From NCBI RefSeq assembly GCF_006440735.1, contig NZ_VFUA01000060.1, positions 1-39,999 on the forward strand: a DNA stretch of 39,999 bases, in the 5' to 3' direction. Below, one piece after another: positions 30,701 to 38,715 of the stretch; position 1 is the stretch's first letter, and each line of letters begins with the position of its first letter. The DNA is from Mesorhizobium sp. B2-7-1 (lineage in GTDB: Bacteria > Pseudomonadota > Alphaproteobacteria > Rhizobiales > Rhizobiaceae). Both the position numbers and the translations under genes were made by a program. The notes below the pieces were generated by a model. The model saw nothing but the letters and a program-made list of their open reading frames with translations, ran no database searches and was not told where the DNA came from.

Positions 30701-32989
30701 TGGACGGCGACCATCGACAATGTGCTAGCCGGCACGGATGGATTGAAAAAGACCGGCGCCGGCGCGCTGGTGCTCAACGGCGCCAACATCTATTCCGGCG
30801 GCACCACGCTGGCGGCCGGCGTGCTGTCGGTCTCCTCGGACGCCAATCTCGGCGATGCCGCGGGCGGGCTGACCTTCAATGGCGGCACGCTCAGGGTAAC
30901 GGGAACGGCCGACACCGGCACGACCCGCGCCGTGACGCTGACAGGCGACGGTGTGATCGACATCGCCGACGCAGGCAACCAGTTCTTGCTGAACCAGGTC
31001 GTCGGCGGCGCCGGCAGCCTGACCAAAGAGGGCGCCGGCACGCTCAGGCTTGGCGGCGCGAACAGTTACGCTGGCGCGACCACGATCGCCGCCGGCACTC
31101 TTGCGCTGACGGGAACCGGATCGATCGCCGCGAGCTCGAGCCTGACCATCGATGGCGGTGCCTTCGATCTGACCGGCCTCGCCGGCGATACCAGCGTCAA
31201 CAATCTCTCCGGCAGCGGCGGCGCGCTGAAGCTCGGCGCCGGCACGCTGACCGTCGGCCAGAGCCTCGACGGTTCGTTCGCAGGCACGCTCTCCGGCGCC
31301 GGCGGGTTCACCAAGAGCGGCTCGGCCAAGCTCACCTATGACGGCGATGGTTCAGCCTTCACCGGTCTGACGACGGTAGCCGGCGGCACGCTGGTCGTCG
31401 GCTCGACCGCGGGCAGCACGGCAAAGCTCGGTGGTTCGCTCACCGTCGGCGACACGGCGACGCTGATGGGCTACGGCAAAATCGGTTCGGGCACCGGCAG
31501 CACCGTCACCGTGGCTTCCGGCGGCACGGTCTCGCCGGGCGGCTCGATCGGCACGCTGACCATCGACGGCAATTATGTGCAGCAGGCCGGCTCGACCTAT
31601 TTCGCCGAGATCGCGCCCGACGGCACCTCGGACCTGATCTCGGTGACCGGCACCGCCACCATCGAAGGCGGCACCGTCTACGCCTCGAAGGCCACCGGCA
31701 GCTATACGCCCGGAACCAACTACAAGATCCTGACGGCGGCCAAGGGGGTCAGCGGCGCCTATGACACGCTCGACCAGAACACGCCCTTCGTCGATCTCAA
31801 GCTCACCTACGATCCGACCTCGGTCTATATCAGGGCCGTGCGCAACAATGTCGACTTCTGCGCCGTGGCGGGCAGCGCCAACCAATGCGCCGTGGCCGAT
31901 GCCGTGCAAGGCCTGGGCGACGGCAACGTGCTGTTCGACGCGGTTGCCGGCGTGCCCAGCGCTGACGCGGCGCGCACCGCCTTCGAGCAATTGTCGGGCG
32001 GCATCCACGCTTCGGGCAGGAGCGTGCTGATCGAGACCAGCCAGCTCATCGGCGACATCATCGATGCACGCCTGCGCTCCGCCTTCGGCGCTGTCGCCGC
32101 CGCTTCTGCACCTGTCATCGCCTATGGCGAGGAAGGCACCGACAATCGCGCCACGGCCGCGATCGATGCCGCGCTCGCTCCGGCCGACACTTTGGCGCCC
32201 GCGGCCTGGGGCAACGCCTTCGGCGACTGGGGGCATCTGGACGGCGGCGTCTCCTCGTCCACAGGTGGCTTCCTCACCGGCATCGACGCAGCGCTTGGCC
32301 GCGGCTGGCGCGCCGGCGTCGTCGCTGGCTACAGCCACACCAGCTTCGACGCCGACATGTCGTCCGGCAACAGCCAGAATTGGCATCTCGGCCTCTATGG
32401 CGGCGGCCAGTGGGGCGCGCTGGGCCTGCGGGCGGGGGCGGCCTATACCTGGCACGACATATCGACCGCGCGCAGTGTCGACTTCCCCGGCTTCAGCGAC
32501 CATCTGTCGGCCGACTACAACGCCGGCACGGCGCAAGCCTTCGGCGAGCTGGCCTACGATTTGAAAGCTGGATCGGTCGGCCTCGAGCCCTTCGCCAATC
32601 TCGCCTACATCAACCTGCACAGCGATGGCTTCGCCGAGAAGGGCGGCGCGGCGGCGCTCACCAGCCCGTCCTCGACCACCGACGCCACCTTCACCACGCT
32701 CGGCCTGCGCGCTTCGACCGATTTCAGCCTCGGCTCGATGACGGCGACCGCGCGCGGCACGCTGGGCTGGCGTCACGCCTACGATGCCAAGGCCGAAGCC
32801 GTCTTCACCATCGACGGCTCCGATCCCTTCATCATCACCGCTCCGATCGCCAGGGACGCCGCACTGGTCGAGGCCGGCCTCGACCTTGCGCTCTCGCCCA
32901 ACGCCACGCTCGGCCTCGACTACCGCGGCCAGCTCGCCTCGGGCGCCAGCCAGAACGGGTTCAATGCAAGGCTGGATGTGAGATTCTAG
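27800..32989 (+). CDS. Large type Va autotransporter with PATR repeats
   Basis: This 1,729-residue surface protein has a signal peptide (IVLALLLSSTSQAAYA) and a long beta-helical passenger. The passenger holds about seven passenger-associated repeats of the form LTKxGAGTLTLGGANTYxGxTTIxAGTLxxG, starting near 28969, 29236, 29524, 29816, 30743, 31007 and 31298. A linker with two Cys (VDFCAVAGSANQCAVADAVQ) precedes the C-terminal beta-barrel from about 32203. The barrel ends in Phe, as outer-membrane proteins do. No protease or lipase catalytic motif was seen, so adhesion is more likely. The start at 27800 suits the signal peptide; ATG 27761 is the alternative. A palindromic repeat begins two bases after the stop. 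Confidence 0.93.
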   Translation: MNVGCLLAGRGSAGQKIVLALLLSSTSQAAYATCSMVSTTITCAPGPVTNDFVSNIDGVTFNVQSGAALGVDPALPTDALTLSGNGITLTNQGTIDPLAGGPSSSAEGGAVLGNNTLGGNAIIVDNKSGGVINGLANSASTSFGGQALVVQNARGGTTSITNSGTIGMSVLDAGTADDSVAVIVYGGGNIQFTNSGTITGRVVFGASGIGGNSFVNAGTVNGSVYLGDTAAFNTFTAVSGSSVTSNGNAAETSVAGVGEVAAAGTGDAGIGTATALVLQNSTTGPGSGTGGAVTTISASTYLHFEHLEINSGTWNLQGAVTSHDATINDGLVNFDNAGAFGNSTLTVNGGAIAASVANLNLANAISLSSGTRLTLAGTNPFELSGMITGGGGLTINDTGVVKLSGANLFAGGVNLNAGGIILGNAGALGSGTLTVGGNASLNSTGASFNVANNIVLNAGSTLTLAGNNALALNGSLSGIGNLTKNGAGTLTLGGASSFAGTFDIAAGTVAMGGVGSLSQSIALKLSGPGAGLDMSAADQTMGSLAGAAGTSVTLGSKTLTVGGLGTDTAMNGTIGGAGKLIKTGGGILTLGGANTYGGGTTIQAGTIKLGSGGFIGPGALDTTNAGTFDLGGHSQIVATLDGLTGSLVTNSAAGASSLLVSGSGTFGGIIQNGAGTVALTKSDSGTLTLNGVNTYSGLTTVSAGTLIVGGDGHSSAAIAGNVSVGNGGTLGGHGTVGSTVINSGGTLAPGASIGTLTVNGDLTIADGATLDFEFGAPGANFSTPGQSDSVDVTGNLSIGSSTLKVTDTGDMGPGLYNLFTWGGTLTITGGGFAPPAGASIQILTVDKKINLINTAGLTLNFWNADGLANSTQLGGGSGTWSRTSPVWTNANGSVTAPMAPQPGFAIFGGAAGMVNVDNLDGAVAATGMQFAADGYRLTGDPLSLVADADHPAPVEIRVGDGSAGSAAWTATIDNVLAGTDGLKKTGAGALVLNGANIYSGGTTLAAGVLSVSSDANLGDAAGGLTFNGGTLRVTGTADTGTTRAVTLTGDGVIDIADAGNQFLLNQVVGGAGSLTKEGAGTLRLGGANSYAGATTIAAGTLALTGTGSIAASSSLTIDGGAFDLTGLAGDTSVNNLSGSGGALKLGAGTLTVGQSLDGSFAGTLSGAGGFTKSGSAKLTYDGDGSAFTGLTTVAGGTLVVGSTAGSTAKLGGSLTVGDTATLMGYGKIGSGTGSTVTVASGGTVSPGGSIGTLTIDGNYVQQAGSTYFAEIAPDGTSDLISVTGTATIEGGTVYASKATGSYTPGTNYKILTAAKGVSGAYDTLDQNTPFVDLKLTYDPTSVYIRAVRNNVDFCAVAGSANQCAVADAVQGLGDGNVLFDAVAGVPSADAARTAFEQLSGGIHASGRSVLIETSQLIGDIIDARLRSAFGAVAAASAPVIAYGEEGTDNRATAAIDAALAPADTLAPAAWGNAFGDWGHLDGGVSSSTGGFLTGIDAALGRGWRAGVVAGYSHTSFDADMSSGNSQNWHLGLYGGGQWGALGLRAGAAYTWHDISTARSVDFPGFSDHLSADYNAGTAQAFGELAYDLKAGSVGLEPFANLAYINLHSDGFAEKGGAAALTSPSSTTDATFTTLGLRASTDFSLGSMTATARGTLGWRHAYDAKAEAVFTIDGSDPFIITAPIARDAALVEAGLDLALSPNATLGLDYRGQLASGASQNGFNARLDVRF

Positions 32990-33052
32990 AGTAATTCCAG
33001 GAAAAGTGTGAGCGGTTTTCCGTCCGGAATTGCTTAAAAAACAAAGAGATAG
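32989..33052 (+). repeat. Palindromic repeat copy R6
   Basis: GTAATTCC (32991-32998) faces GGAATTGC (33026-33033), with one mismatch in the outer stem. The inner GGAAAA/TTTTCC stem is perfect and the tail AAAAACAAAGAGATAG follows. It begins right at the TAG stop of the autotransporter gene and may act as its 3' end. Confidence 0.92.
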
Positions 33053-33223
33053 TGGGGACGGGCGCCGGAATTCTATGCGCGATCGCTACAGCAGCGCTGA
33101 CACAGCCAGCACCATACCGGTCGGAACCGGCTGCAATTCCTTTCAATTTGACGGGCTCGATTAATCGAAGTGCAGGCCTGTCGCGGTAAACTCCCGGGCC
33201 TGTTGTTGGCTGGGGCGTTAGAA

Positions 33224-33403
33224 ATGCAGCGTATGATCGAGTGGTTTTGTGCCGATGAATCTGGCGCGACAGCGATAGAGTATGCGCTCATTGGAGTGCT
33301 CGTCGCCGTGGCGATCCTGGTGGGCGCGACCTCGCTGGGTGGTGCATTGAATGCCCAATTCGTCAACATCGCGAGTTCCGTGAGCAACGCGATCGCGCCG
33401 TAG
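33224..33403 (+). CDS. Flp/Fap-type pilin
   Basis: This 59-residue prepilin reads MQRMIEWFCADESGATAIEY, followed by ALIGVLVAVAILVGATSLGG. The ESG/ATAIEY site is the TadV/CpaA-type prepilin peptidase cleavage site, with Glu at mature position 5, followed by the hydrophobic pilin helix. Flp pilins are secreted and assembled by the Tad machinery for adhesion. No tad/cpa genes lie nearby, so assembly would depend on a locus elsewhere. ATG 33224 is used; 33233 is possible. Confidence 0.92.
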   Translation: MQRMIEWFCADESGATAIEYALIGVLVAVAILVGATSLGGALNAQFVNIASSVSNAIAP

Positions 33404-33475
33404 GCGGCTTTCCGCCTGCGGGATGCTGTGGCGATTGGATGCGGCAGGGCCAGCCGGAAAAGCCGGCTTGTTATG

Positions 33476-34225
33476 TCAAATGCCGCGCCGGACACGCTCG
33501 GTCTGCGCGTATCCGAAATAGTCCATGATCTCCCGCGCTTCGCCTGCCTCGAAGCGGCAGGCCACTTCCGTCGGCAGGCTGGATCGCCAGTTCCCCCTGT
33601 AGTCGGTGATCGGCTGGTTCACCTGCGTGTGCCGGCGAGCGGAATGCGCCGTGCGCACCGCTTTTTCCCGCCCCCACACGACGGGCTGCTGGTGATAGTT
33701 CAGAATGCCTGGGTCGAAGGCCACGCCGATGAAGCGGCATAGCCGTTCGATGGAGAGCGCCGGCGATTCGATGAAGTCCTCATAACGCCACAGGATGCTT
33801 TCGCCCTTTTCGACGCGCAGCATCGAGGCCTTGCTGTCGGCGATCCATCTTTGGAAAGCCTTGTCGAAATCGCCGTCGTAACGCTGTCCGAGCGAAGCCA
33901 CGATATCCCTGCCGTCGCGTGTGACGACGATAAAGCGCGCGCCCGGGATCGTCTCGATTATCTGCCTTGTGTAGTGGATATGGTTCGGCGTCTTTTCGAC
34001 CCAGATGCTGCGGCGTGAAATTGCCGCTTGCAATAAAATCAGGCTTAGCTTGGTCCATCGCGCGCCGTTTCGGGAGACGAAAGCACTTGTCTCGCGCCGA
34101 ATGGCGAAAATATCAGGATGGGCGGCCAATATCCGGGCGAGCAAGGTCGAACCCGTATGTCCACAACCGCAAATGAATATAGAAACCCTGGGCTTCGGAA
34201 GAAGCCGCACCACACCCCTATTCAC
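33476..34225 (-). CDS. Sulfotransferase family protein
   Basis: This roughly 249-residue protein has the 5' phosphosulfate loop IFICGCGHTGSTLLARILAA near its N-terminus. The 3'-phosphate region VVTRDGRDIVASLGQRYDGD follows, matching PAPS-dependent sulfotransferases. The acceptor could be a polysaccharide, lipid or peptide and cannot be told from sequence. The start is a GTG at 34225, preceded by GGGGGAG. The longer frame to 34399 is rich in Pro/Ser and unlike coding DNA. It converges with the Flp pilin gene. Confidence 0.85.
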   Translation of the reverse strand: MNRGVVRLLPKPRVSIFICGCGHTGSTLLARILAAHPDIFAIRRETSAFVSRNGARWTKLSLILLQAAISRRSIWVEKTPNHIHYTRQIIETIPGARFIVVTRDGRDIVASLGQRYDGDFDKAFQRWIADSKASMLRVEKGESILWRYEDFIESPALSIERLCRFIGVAFDPGILNYHQQPVVWGREKAVRTAHSARRHTQVNQPITDYRGNWRSSLPTEVACRFEAGEAREIMDYFGYAQTERVRRGI

Positions 34226-34411
34226 GATTTTATTCTCCCCCGGAAATTTTAATGAACCTTTTTCTTCCGGGGATTGCAATAGGAAATGCTTATATCCGGT
34301 CGGCGACGAACAGCCAATTGCCGCTGACGACGGCGATCTGGAGGGCGGGGCAAGCGCCGGACATCCTGCTGGTCCAGCCGGCGGAAACAACCAGGACATT
34401 CTGCCGTCATG

Positions 34412-35305
34412 TCAAACGCGATGCCGAAGCGCCTCGACGATCACCGCCATGGCAGGCGAGAGCTGTCGCCGGCTTGGGTAGTAGAGGTGGTAGCCCGGGA
34501 AGGGCAGGCTCCAGTCGTCGAGCACCAGCTTGAGCCGGCCCTCGGCCAGGTGCTGGCTGACGAGGTCTTCCGGGACGTAGGCGATGCCGTAGCCGGCGAG
34601 CGCGGCGTCGACCATGGGGATGGTCGTGTTGAAGGTCAGCTGGCCGTCCACCCGGACCCTGAGCTCGCGGCCCTTCTTCTCGAATTCCCAGGCATAGAGC
34701 CCGCCAAACGACGCCTGCCGCAGGCAGATGCAGTCATGCGCGACCAGGTCCTGCGGTGCCCTCGGGATGGGGCGGCGAGAAAAATAGTCCGGCGAGGCGA
34801 CGGCCACCAGCCGCCAGTCAGGGCCGATGCGCACCGCGATCATGTCCTTGTCGACGCTCTCGCCGAGCCGCACGCCGGCATCGAAGCGCTCCTCGACGAT
34901 GTTGCGCATGCCGTTGTCGCTGTAGAGCTCGACGCGCAGGTCGGGATAGTCGCGCAGCATCGGCTGCAGCTTCGGCCAGACGATCATCCGCAGCGCATGG
35001 TCCGAGAGCGTGATGCGCACCGTGCCTGCGGGCCTGTCGCGGAACGCGACAAGGCTCGAAAGGTCGGACTCTATGCCTTCGAACCGCGGGATGAGCGACT
35101 GGTAGAGCCGCTCGCCCGCTTCCGTGGGCGCCACGCTGCGCGTCGTGCGGGTGAGCAGGCGTACGCCGAGCCGCGCCTCCAATTGCTTGATCGTATGGCT
35201 GAGCGTTGATTGCGACGTCCCGAGCTCGGCCGCCGCCCTGGTGAAGCTGCGCGCCCTGGCCACCGTCAGGAACCACAGCAAATCCTTCAGATCCTCGCGC
35301 TGCAT
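34412..35305 (-). CDS. LysR-family regulator
   Basis: This 297-residue regulator starts MQREDLKDLLWFLTVARARS, with the helix-turn-helix SFTRAAAELGTSQSTLSHTI and QLEARLGVRLLTRTTRSVAP. The effector domain ends with WSLPFPGYHLYYPSRRQLSP. This subtype (CrgA-like) often controls a divergent MFS exporter or oxidoreductase. It is divergent from an MFS gene across 178 bases and is probably its regulator. The start at 35305 is chosen from the family N-terminus. Confidence 0.93.
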   Translation of the reverse strand: MQREDLKDLLWFLTVARARSFTRAAAELGTSQSTLSHTIKQLEARLGVRLLTRTTRSVAPTEAGERLYQSLIPRFEGIESDLSSLVAFRDRPAGTVRITLSDHALRMIVWPKLQPMLRDYPDLRVELYSDNGMRNIVEERFDAGVRLGESVDKDMIAVRIGPDWRLVAVASPDYFSRRPIPRAPQDLVAHDCICLRQASFGGLYAWEFEKKGRELRVRVDGQLTFNTTIPMVDAALAGYGIAYVPEDLVSQHLAEGRLKLVLDDWSLPFPGYHLYYPSRRQLSPAMAVIVEALRHRV

Positions 35306-35483
35306 AGGCACCATCCTGGCTCGGCCGCTCGCTTCAAGCCGTGGCGATTCGTGGCCGCTGCTCGTCAATTCATATCAAGAATGGATAAGTCCATGCAGAT
35401 TGCAATGGCTAATCCGGATAGTGCCGGTGCTTTATATACCCGCCAACGCAATGACTGGAGGGCCCGACGGCGGGCCGCGGCGC

Positions 35484-36683
35484 ATGGACACGACCTACGA
35501 CAGCCAACTGGTGAAAGCCCAAGCGGTGAAAGCATCGAGCGCCTGGACAGCGGTGACATGTCTGTCGCTGCTCACCTTCGTGCTGGTGGCTTCGGAGTTC
35601 ATGCCGGTCAGCCTGCTGACCCCCATCGCCAATGAACTTGCCATCTCCGAGGGCCAGGCGGGCCAGGCGATCTCCATCTCGGGCTTCTTCGCTGTCCTCA
35701 CCAGCCTGTTCGGCAACGGGCTGTTGTCGCGGCTGGACCGGCGAACCGTCATTGTCCTCTACACGGCCATCCTCGTGGTCTCCGGCCTGGCGATCACCTT
35801 CGCGCCGAACTATCTCATGTTCATGTTCGGCCGGGCCTTGATCGGCGTTTCGATCGGCGGCTTCTGGTCTTTGTCCACTGCCATCCTGGCCCGCATCGTG
35901 CCTGGCGCCGACCTGCCCAAGGCGATCGCCATGCTGCAGGGCGGAACAGCCTTTGCCGCGGTCATCGCGGCGCCGCTCGGCAGCTTTCTCGGCGGACTGA
36001 TCGGCTGGCGCGGCGCCTTCTTCATCGTCGTTCCGATCGGCCTCGTCGCGATCGTCTGGCAACTCGCCGTCCTGCCGAAAATGCCCGCCGGTGGGCAGGC
36101 TTCGGTCGGCAAAATGCTCGGCTTGCTCGGCAATCGCCTCTTCGCCATCGGCATGGCGGCCACCACGCTCGCCTTCATGGGCCAGTTCGCACTCTCCACC
36201 TATCTGCGCCCCTTCCTCGAAGGCGTCACCGGCCTCGGCGTGAACACGTTGTCGATGGCGCTTCTTGGCCTAGGGCTCGCCGGCCTGGTGGGGACATCGC
36301 TGGTCGGCTTCATCCTTCGCACGCATCTCGGCGCGGTGCTGATCGGCCTGCCGACGGTTCTGGCGGTTATCGCGTTGTCGCTGATCGCGCTCGGTCCGTT
36401 CGCCACCGCGACCGCTGCCTTGCTGATCGGCTGGGGCCTGTTCACGACGCCGATCCCGGTCGCCTGGAACACCTGGATGACCAAGGTGATCCCCAACGAT
36501 CTCGAGGCGGGCGGCGGTCTGCAGGTCGCGCTGATCCAGTTCGCCATCACCTTCGGCGCGTTTGCGGGTGGGCTGCTGTTCGACGCCGCCGGCTGGTGGA
36601 GCCCGTTCGCGCTCGGCGCCGTGCTGCTTCTGGGGTCGGCGCTGCTTGCCGCCGCAGCGACAGCACGCGGGAGCAGTCATTGA
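35484..36683 (+). CDS. MFS transporter, DHA1 drug/sugar efflux type
   Basis: This 399-residue inner-membrane protein has 12 predicted helices. It opens with LSLLTFVLVASEFMPVSLLT, the pattern of the AraJ/YdhP-like DHA1 group, then ISISGFFAVLTSLFGNGLLS, SRLDRRTVIVLYTAIL (motif A loop) and GRALIGVSIGGFWSLSTAIL. It likely exports sugars, nucleosides or drugs by proton exchange. The start may be 35484 or 35451. Its stop overlaps the next start (TGATG), so the downstream gene is coupled to it. Confidence 0.92.
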   Translation: MDTTYDSQLVKAQAVKASSAWTAVTCLSLLTFVLVASEFMPVSLLTPIANELAISEGQAGQAISISGFFAVLTSLFGNGLLSRLDRRTVIVLYTAILVVSGLAITFAPNYLMFMFGRALIGVSIGGFWSLSTAILARIVPGADLPKAIAMLQGGTAFAAVIAAPLGSFLGGLIGWRGAFFIVVPIGLVAIVWQLAVLPKMPAGGQASVGKMLGLLGNRLFAIGMAATTLAFMGQFALSTYLRPFLEGVTGLGVNTLSMALLGLGLAGLVGTSLVGFILRTHLGAVLIGLPTVLAVIALSLIALGPFATATAALLIGWGLFTTPIPVAWNTWMTKVIPNDLEAGGGLQVALIQFAITFGAFAGGLLFDAAGWWSPFALGAVLLLGSALLAAAATARGSSH

Positions 36684-37147
36684 TGAAGCGGCAATCGTTC
36701 AGCCGGCGAACGCTGCTCTGCGCGGCGCTGGCAACCATGGTCTCGCCGCGGCCGGCCAACAGCCAACAGGGCAGGGGCCCGGCTAACCAGGAGCCGACCG
36801 ACATGAGGATCAGGATGACGTTCGATGGCCGGACCATGACCGCCACGCTCCACGACAATCCTTCGGCGCAGGATTTCTTCTCGATGCTGCCGCTCGACCT
36901 CAAGATCCAGGACTACGCGCATAACGAGAAGATTGCCTACCTGCCGCGCAAGCTGACCGAGGAGGGCAGCGGTCCGTTTGGCAACGAGCAGCCCTACGAC
37001 CTTTGCTACTTCATGCCCTGGGGCAACCTGGCAATGTTCTACGCCGGCTATCGCCATCCCGGGCTGATCAGGCTCGGCCGCTTCGACGAGGGCCGGGAGG
37101 CCTTGCACAGTCGTGGCGCCTTCCCACTTCACATCGAACGCATTTGA
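36683..37147 (+). CDS. Exported cyclophilin-like fold protein
   Basis: This 154-residue protein has a Tat-like signal (SFSRRTLLCAALATMVSPRP) and a cyclophilin-like domain of the Cyclophil_like2 type: MRIRMTFDGRTMTATLHDNP, SAQDFFSMLPLDLKIQDYAH, NEKIAYLPRKL and YDLCYFMPWGNLAMFY. These small beta-barrel proteins usually sit next to oxidoreductases and cupins and have no proven enzyme activity. Its start overlaps the MFS stop by one base. The cupin gene follows after 19 bases. Confidence 0.88.
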   Translation: MKRQSFSRRTLLCAALATMVSPRPANSQQGRGPANQEPTDMRIRMTFDGRTMTATLHDNPSAQDFFSMLPLDLKIQDYAHNEKIAYLPRKLTEEGSGPFGNEQPYDLCYFMPWGNLAMFYAGYRHPGLIRLGRFDEGREALHSRGAFPLHIERI

Positions 37148-37166
37148 CGACGTAAAGGAGATCACC

Positions 37167-37562
37167 ATGGACATTCTTCGCGCGGGCACCAGGCCTTCGG
37201 GCAAGGGCCCCTCCGACTGGTTCACCGGCACGGTCCGCATCGATCCGCTCTTCAATCCCTTCGACGCCGCGCGGGTGCAGGGCGCGCAGGTGACTTTCGA
37301 GCCCGGCGCCCGCACCGCCTGGCACACGCACCCGCTCGGACAGACGCTGATGGTCGTCTCCGGCCGTGGCCGCGTGCAGCGCGCGGGCGGCCCCGTCGAG
37401 GAGATCCGGCCCGGCGACATCGTCTGGTTCGCGCCCGGCGAAAAGCACTGGCACGGCGCGTCGCCCGAGACCGCCATGACGCACATCGCCCTCCAGGAGG
37501 TCAAGGACGGCAAGGTCGTCGACTGGCTGGAACATGTCAGCGACGCCGATTACGGCGCCTGA
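37167..37562 (+). CDS. Cupin-domain protein
   Basis: This 131-residue single-domain cupin has the metal-site His pairs in AWHTHPLGQTLMVVSGRGRV (motif 1) and IRPGDIVWFAPGEKHWHGAS (motif 2). The form matches the mandelonitrile-lyase-like/carboxymuconolactone-associated cupins found with MFS and ADH genes. It may detoxify or isomerise a small carbonyl compound. AAAGGAG precedes the start. The alcohol dehydrogenase gene follows after 25 bases. Confidence 0.9.
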   Translation: MDILRAGTRPSGKGPSDWFTGTVRIDPLFNPFDAARVQGAQVTFEPGARTAWHTHPLGQTLMVVSGRGRVQRAGGPVEEIRPGDIVWFAPGEKHWHGASPETAMTHIALQEVKDGKVVDWLEHVSDADYGA

Positions 37563-37587
37563 CCCGATTGACGAAAGGAAAGCAAAA

Positions 37588-38604
37588 ATGCTTGCAACCA
37601 TCCTTCACAAGCCCGGCGACATCCGCTGCGAGGCAGTCGCCGACCCGAAAATTCTGCGTCCGACGGACGCCATCATCAAGCTCTCGGCAAGCTGCATCTG
37701 CGGCTCTGACCTGTGGCCTTATCGCGGACTGCAGTCGGTCGACAGGCCGATGCATATGGGTCACGAGTATTGCGGCATCGTCGTCGAGGTGGGCAGCGAG
37801 GTGCGCAATGTCCGCCCCGGCCAGTTCGTCGTCGGCTCCTTCTGCCTCTCCGACAACACCTGCCCGCATTGCCGTTTCGGCTTCCAGTCCTCCTGCGAGC
37901 AGCGCGAGTTTATGAGCGGCGCCCAGGCGCCTTACGCCCGCGTGCCGCTGGCCGACGGGACGCTGGTGGCAACTTCCGAGGTTCCGCCGGCCGAGCTTAT
38001 CCCTGACTTGCTGGCCGTGTCCGACGTGCTCGGCACCGGCTGGTACGCGGCCGACGCGGCCGAGGTCCGCGAAGGCTCGACGGTCGTGGTTGTCGGCGAT
38101 GGCGCGGTCGGCCTGATGGGCGTGCTCGCGGCTAGGGAGATGGGCGCCGAGCGCATCATCGCCATGAGCCGCCATGCGAGCCGCCAGAGGCTCGCCCGCG
38201 AGTTCGGCGCCACCGACATCGTGGCCGAGCGCGGCGAGGAAGGCATTGCGCGCATCAAGGAACTGACCAAGGGGGTCGGTGCGGATTCGGTGTTGGAATG
38301 CGTCGGCACGGGAGAATCCTTCGACCAGGCGCTGGCCTGCTCGCGGCCCGGCGGCACGATCGGCTATGTCGGCGTGCCGCATGGCGTGAGCTTCGACGGT
38401 CAAAAACTGTTCTTCGGCCAGAAGCGCATGCTGGGCGGCCCGGCGCCGGTGCGCCGCTTCCTGCCCGACCTGATGGAGCGCGTGCTGCAAGACCGCATCA
38501 AGCCAGGCAAGGTCTTCGACCTCAAGCTGCCGCTGGCCGAGGTGGCGGAAGGCTACCGCGCAATGGACGAGCGCCGCGCGATCAAGGTCATGCTCGAGGT
38601 CTAG
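37588..38604 (+). CDS. Zinc-dependent alcohol dehydrogenase (MDR family)
   Basis: This 338-residue protein oxidises or reduces an unknown alcohol/aldehyde with NAD(P). The catalytic zinc ligands are in SCICGSDLWPYRG (Cys) and MHMGHEYCGIVVEVG (His/Glu). The structural zinc Cys set is CLSDNTCPHCRFGFQSSC. The Rossmann motif is VVVGDGAVGLMGVLAAREMG. GAAAGGA precedes the start at 37588. It is the last gene of the MFS-cyclophilin-cupin-ADH operon. Its TAG stop runs directly into a palindromic repeat. Confidence 0.93.
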   Translation: MLATILHKPGDIRCEAVADPKILRPTDAIIKLSASCICGSDLWPYRGLQSVDRPMHMGHEYCGIVVEVGSEVRNVRPGQFVVGSFCLSDNTCPHCRFGFQSSCEQREFMSGAQAPYARVPLADGTLVATSEVPPAELIPDLLAVSDVLGTGWYAADAAEVREGSTVVVVGDGAVGLMGVLAAREMGAERIIAMSRHASRQRLAREFGATDIVAERGEEGIARIKELTKGVGADSVLECVGTGESFDQALACSRPGGTIGYVGVPHGVSFDGQKLFFGQKRMLGGPAPVRRFLPDLMERVLQDRIKPGKVFDLKLPLAEVAEGYRAMDERRAIKVMLEV

Positions 38605-38672
38605 AGCATGATCCCGAAAAGTGGGAACCGGTTTTCGGAGAAGATCATGCTCCAACAAAGAGTTAGATCAAG
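38605..38672 (+). repeat. Palindromic repeat copy R7 (variant stem)
   Basis: GCATGATC (38606-38613) and GATCATGC (38643-38650) form a perfect outer stem, with CCGAAAA/TTTTCGG as the inner stem. The tail AACAAAGAGTTAGATC follows. The layout equals copies R2-R6, but both arms of each stem differ in step, so pairing is conserved while sequence is not. It starts right after the stop codon of the alcohol dehydrogenase gene. Confidence 0.93.
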
Positions 38673-38715
38673 GATGGCGGTTCAGCGAAACGTCATCCTT
38701 ATCTAGGCGCGGGCG

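Noticed and set aside
28960..31400. Recurring DNA similarity suggesting a tandem repeat array or CRISPR
   Set aside because: The periodic sequence is the coding sequence of autotransporter PATR repeats; units are diverged, in frame and without spacers.
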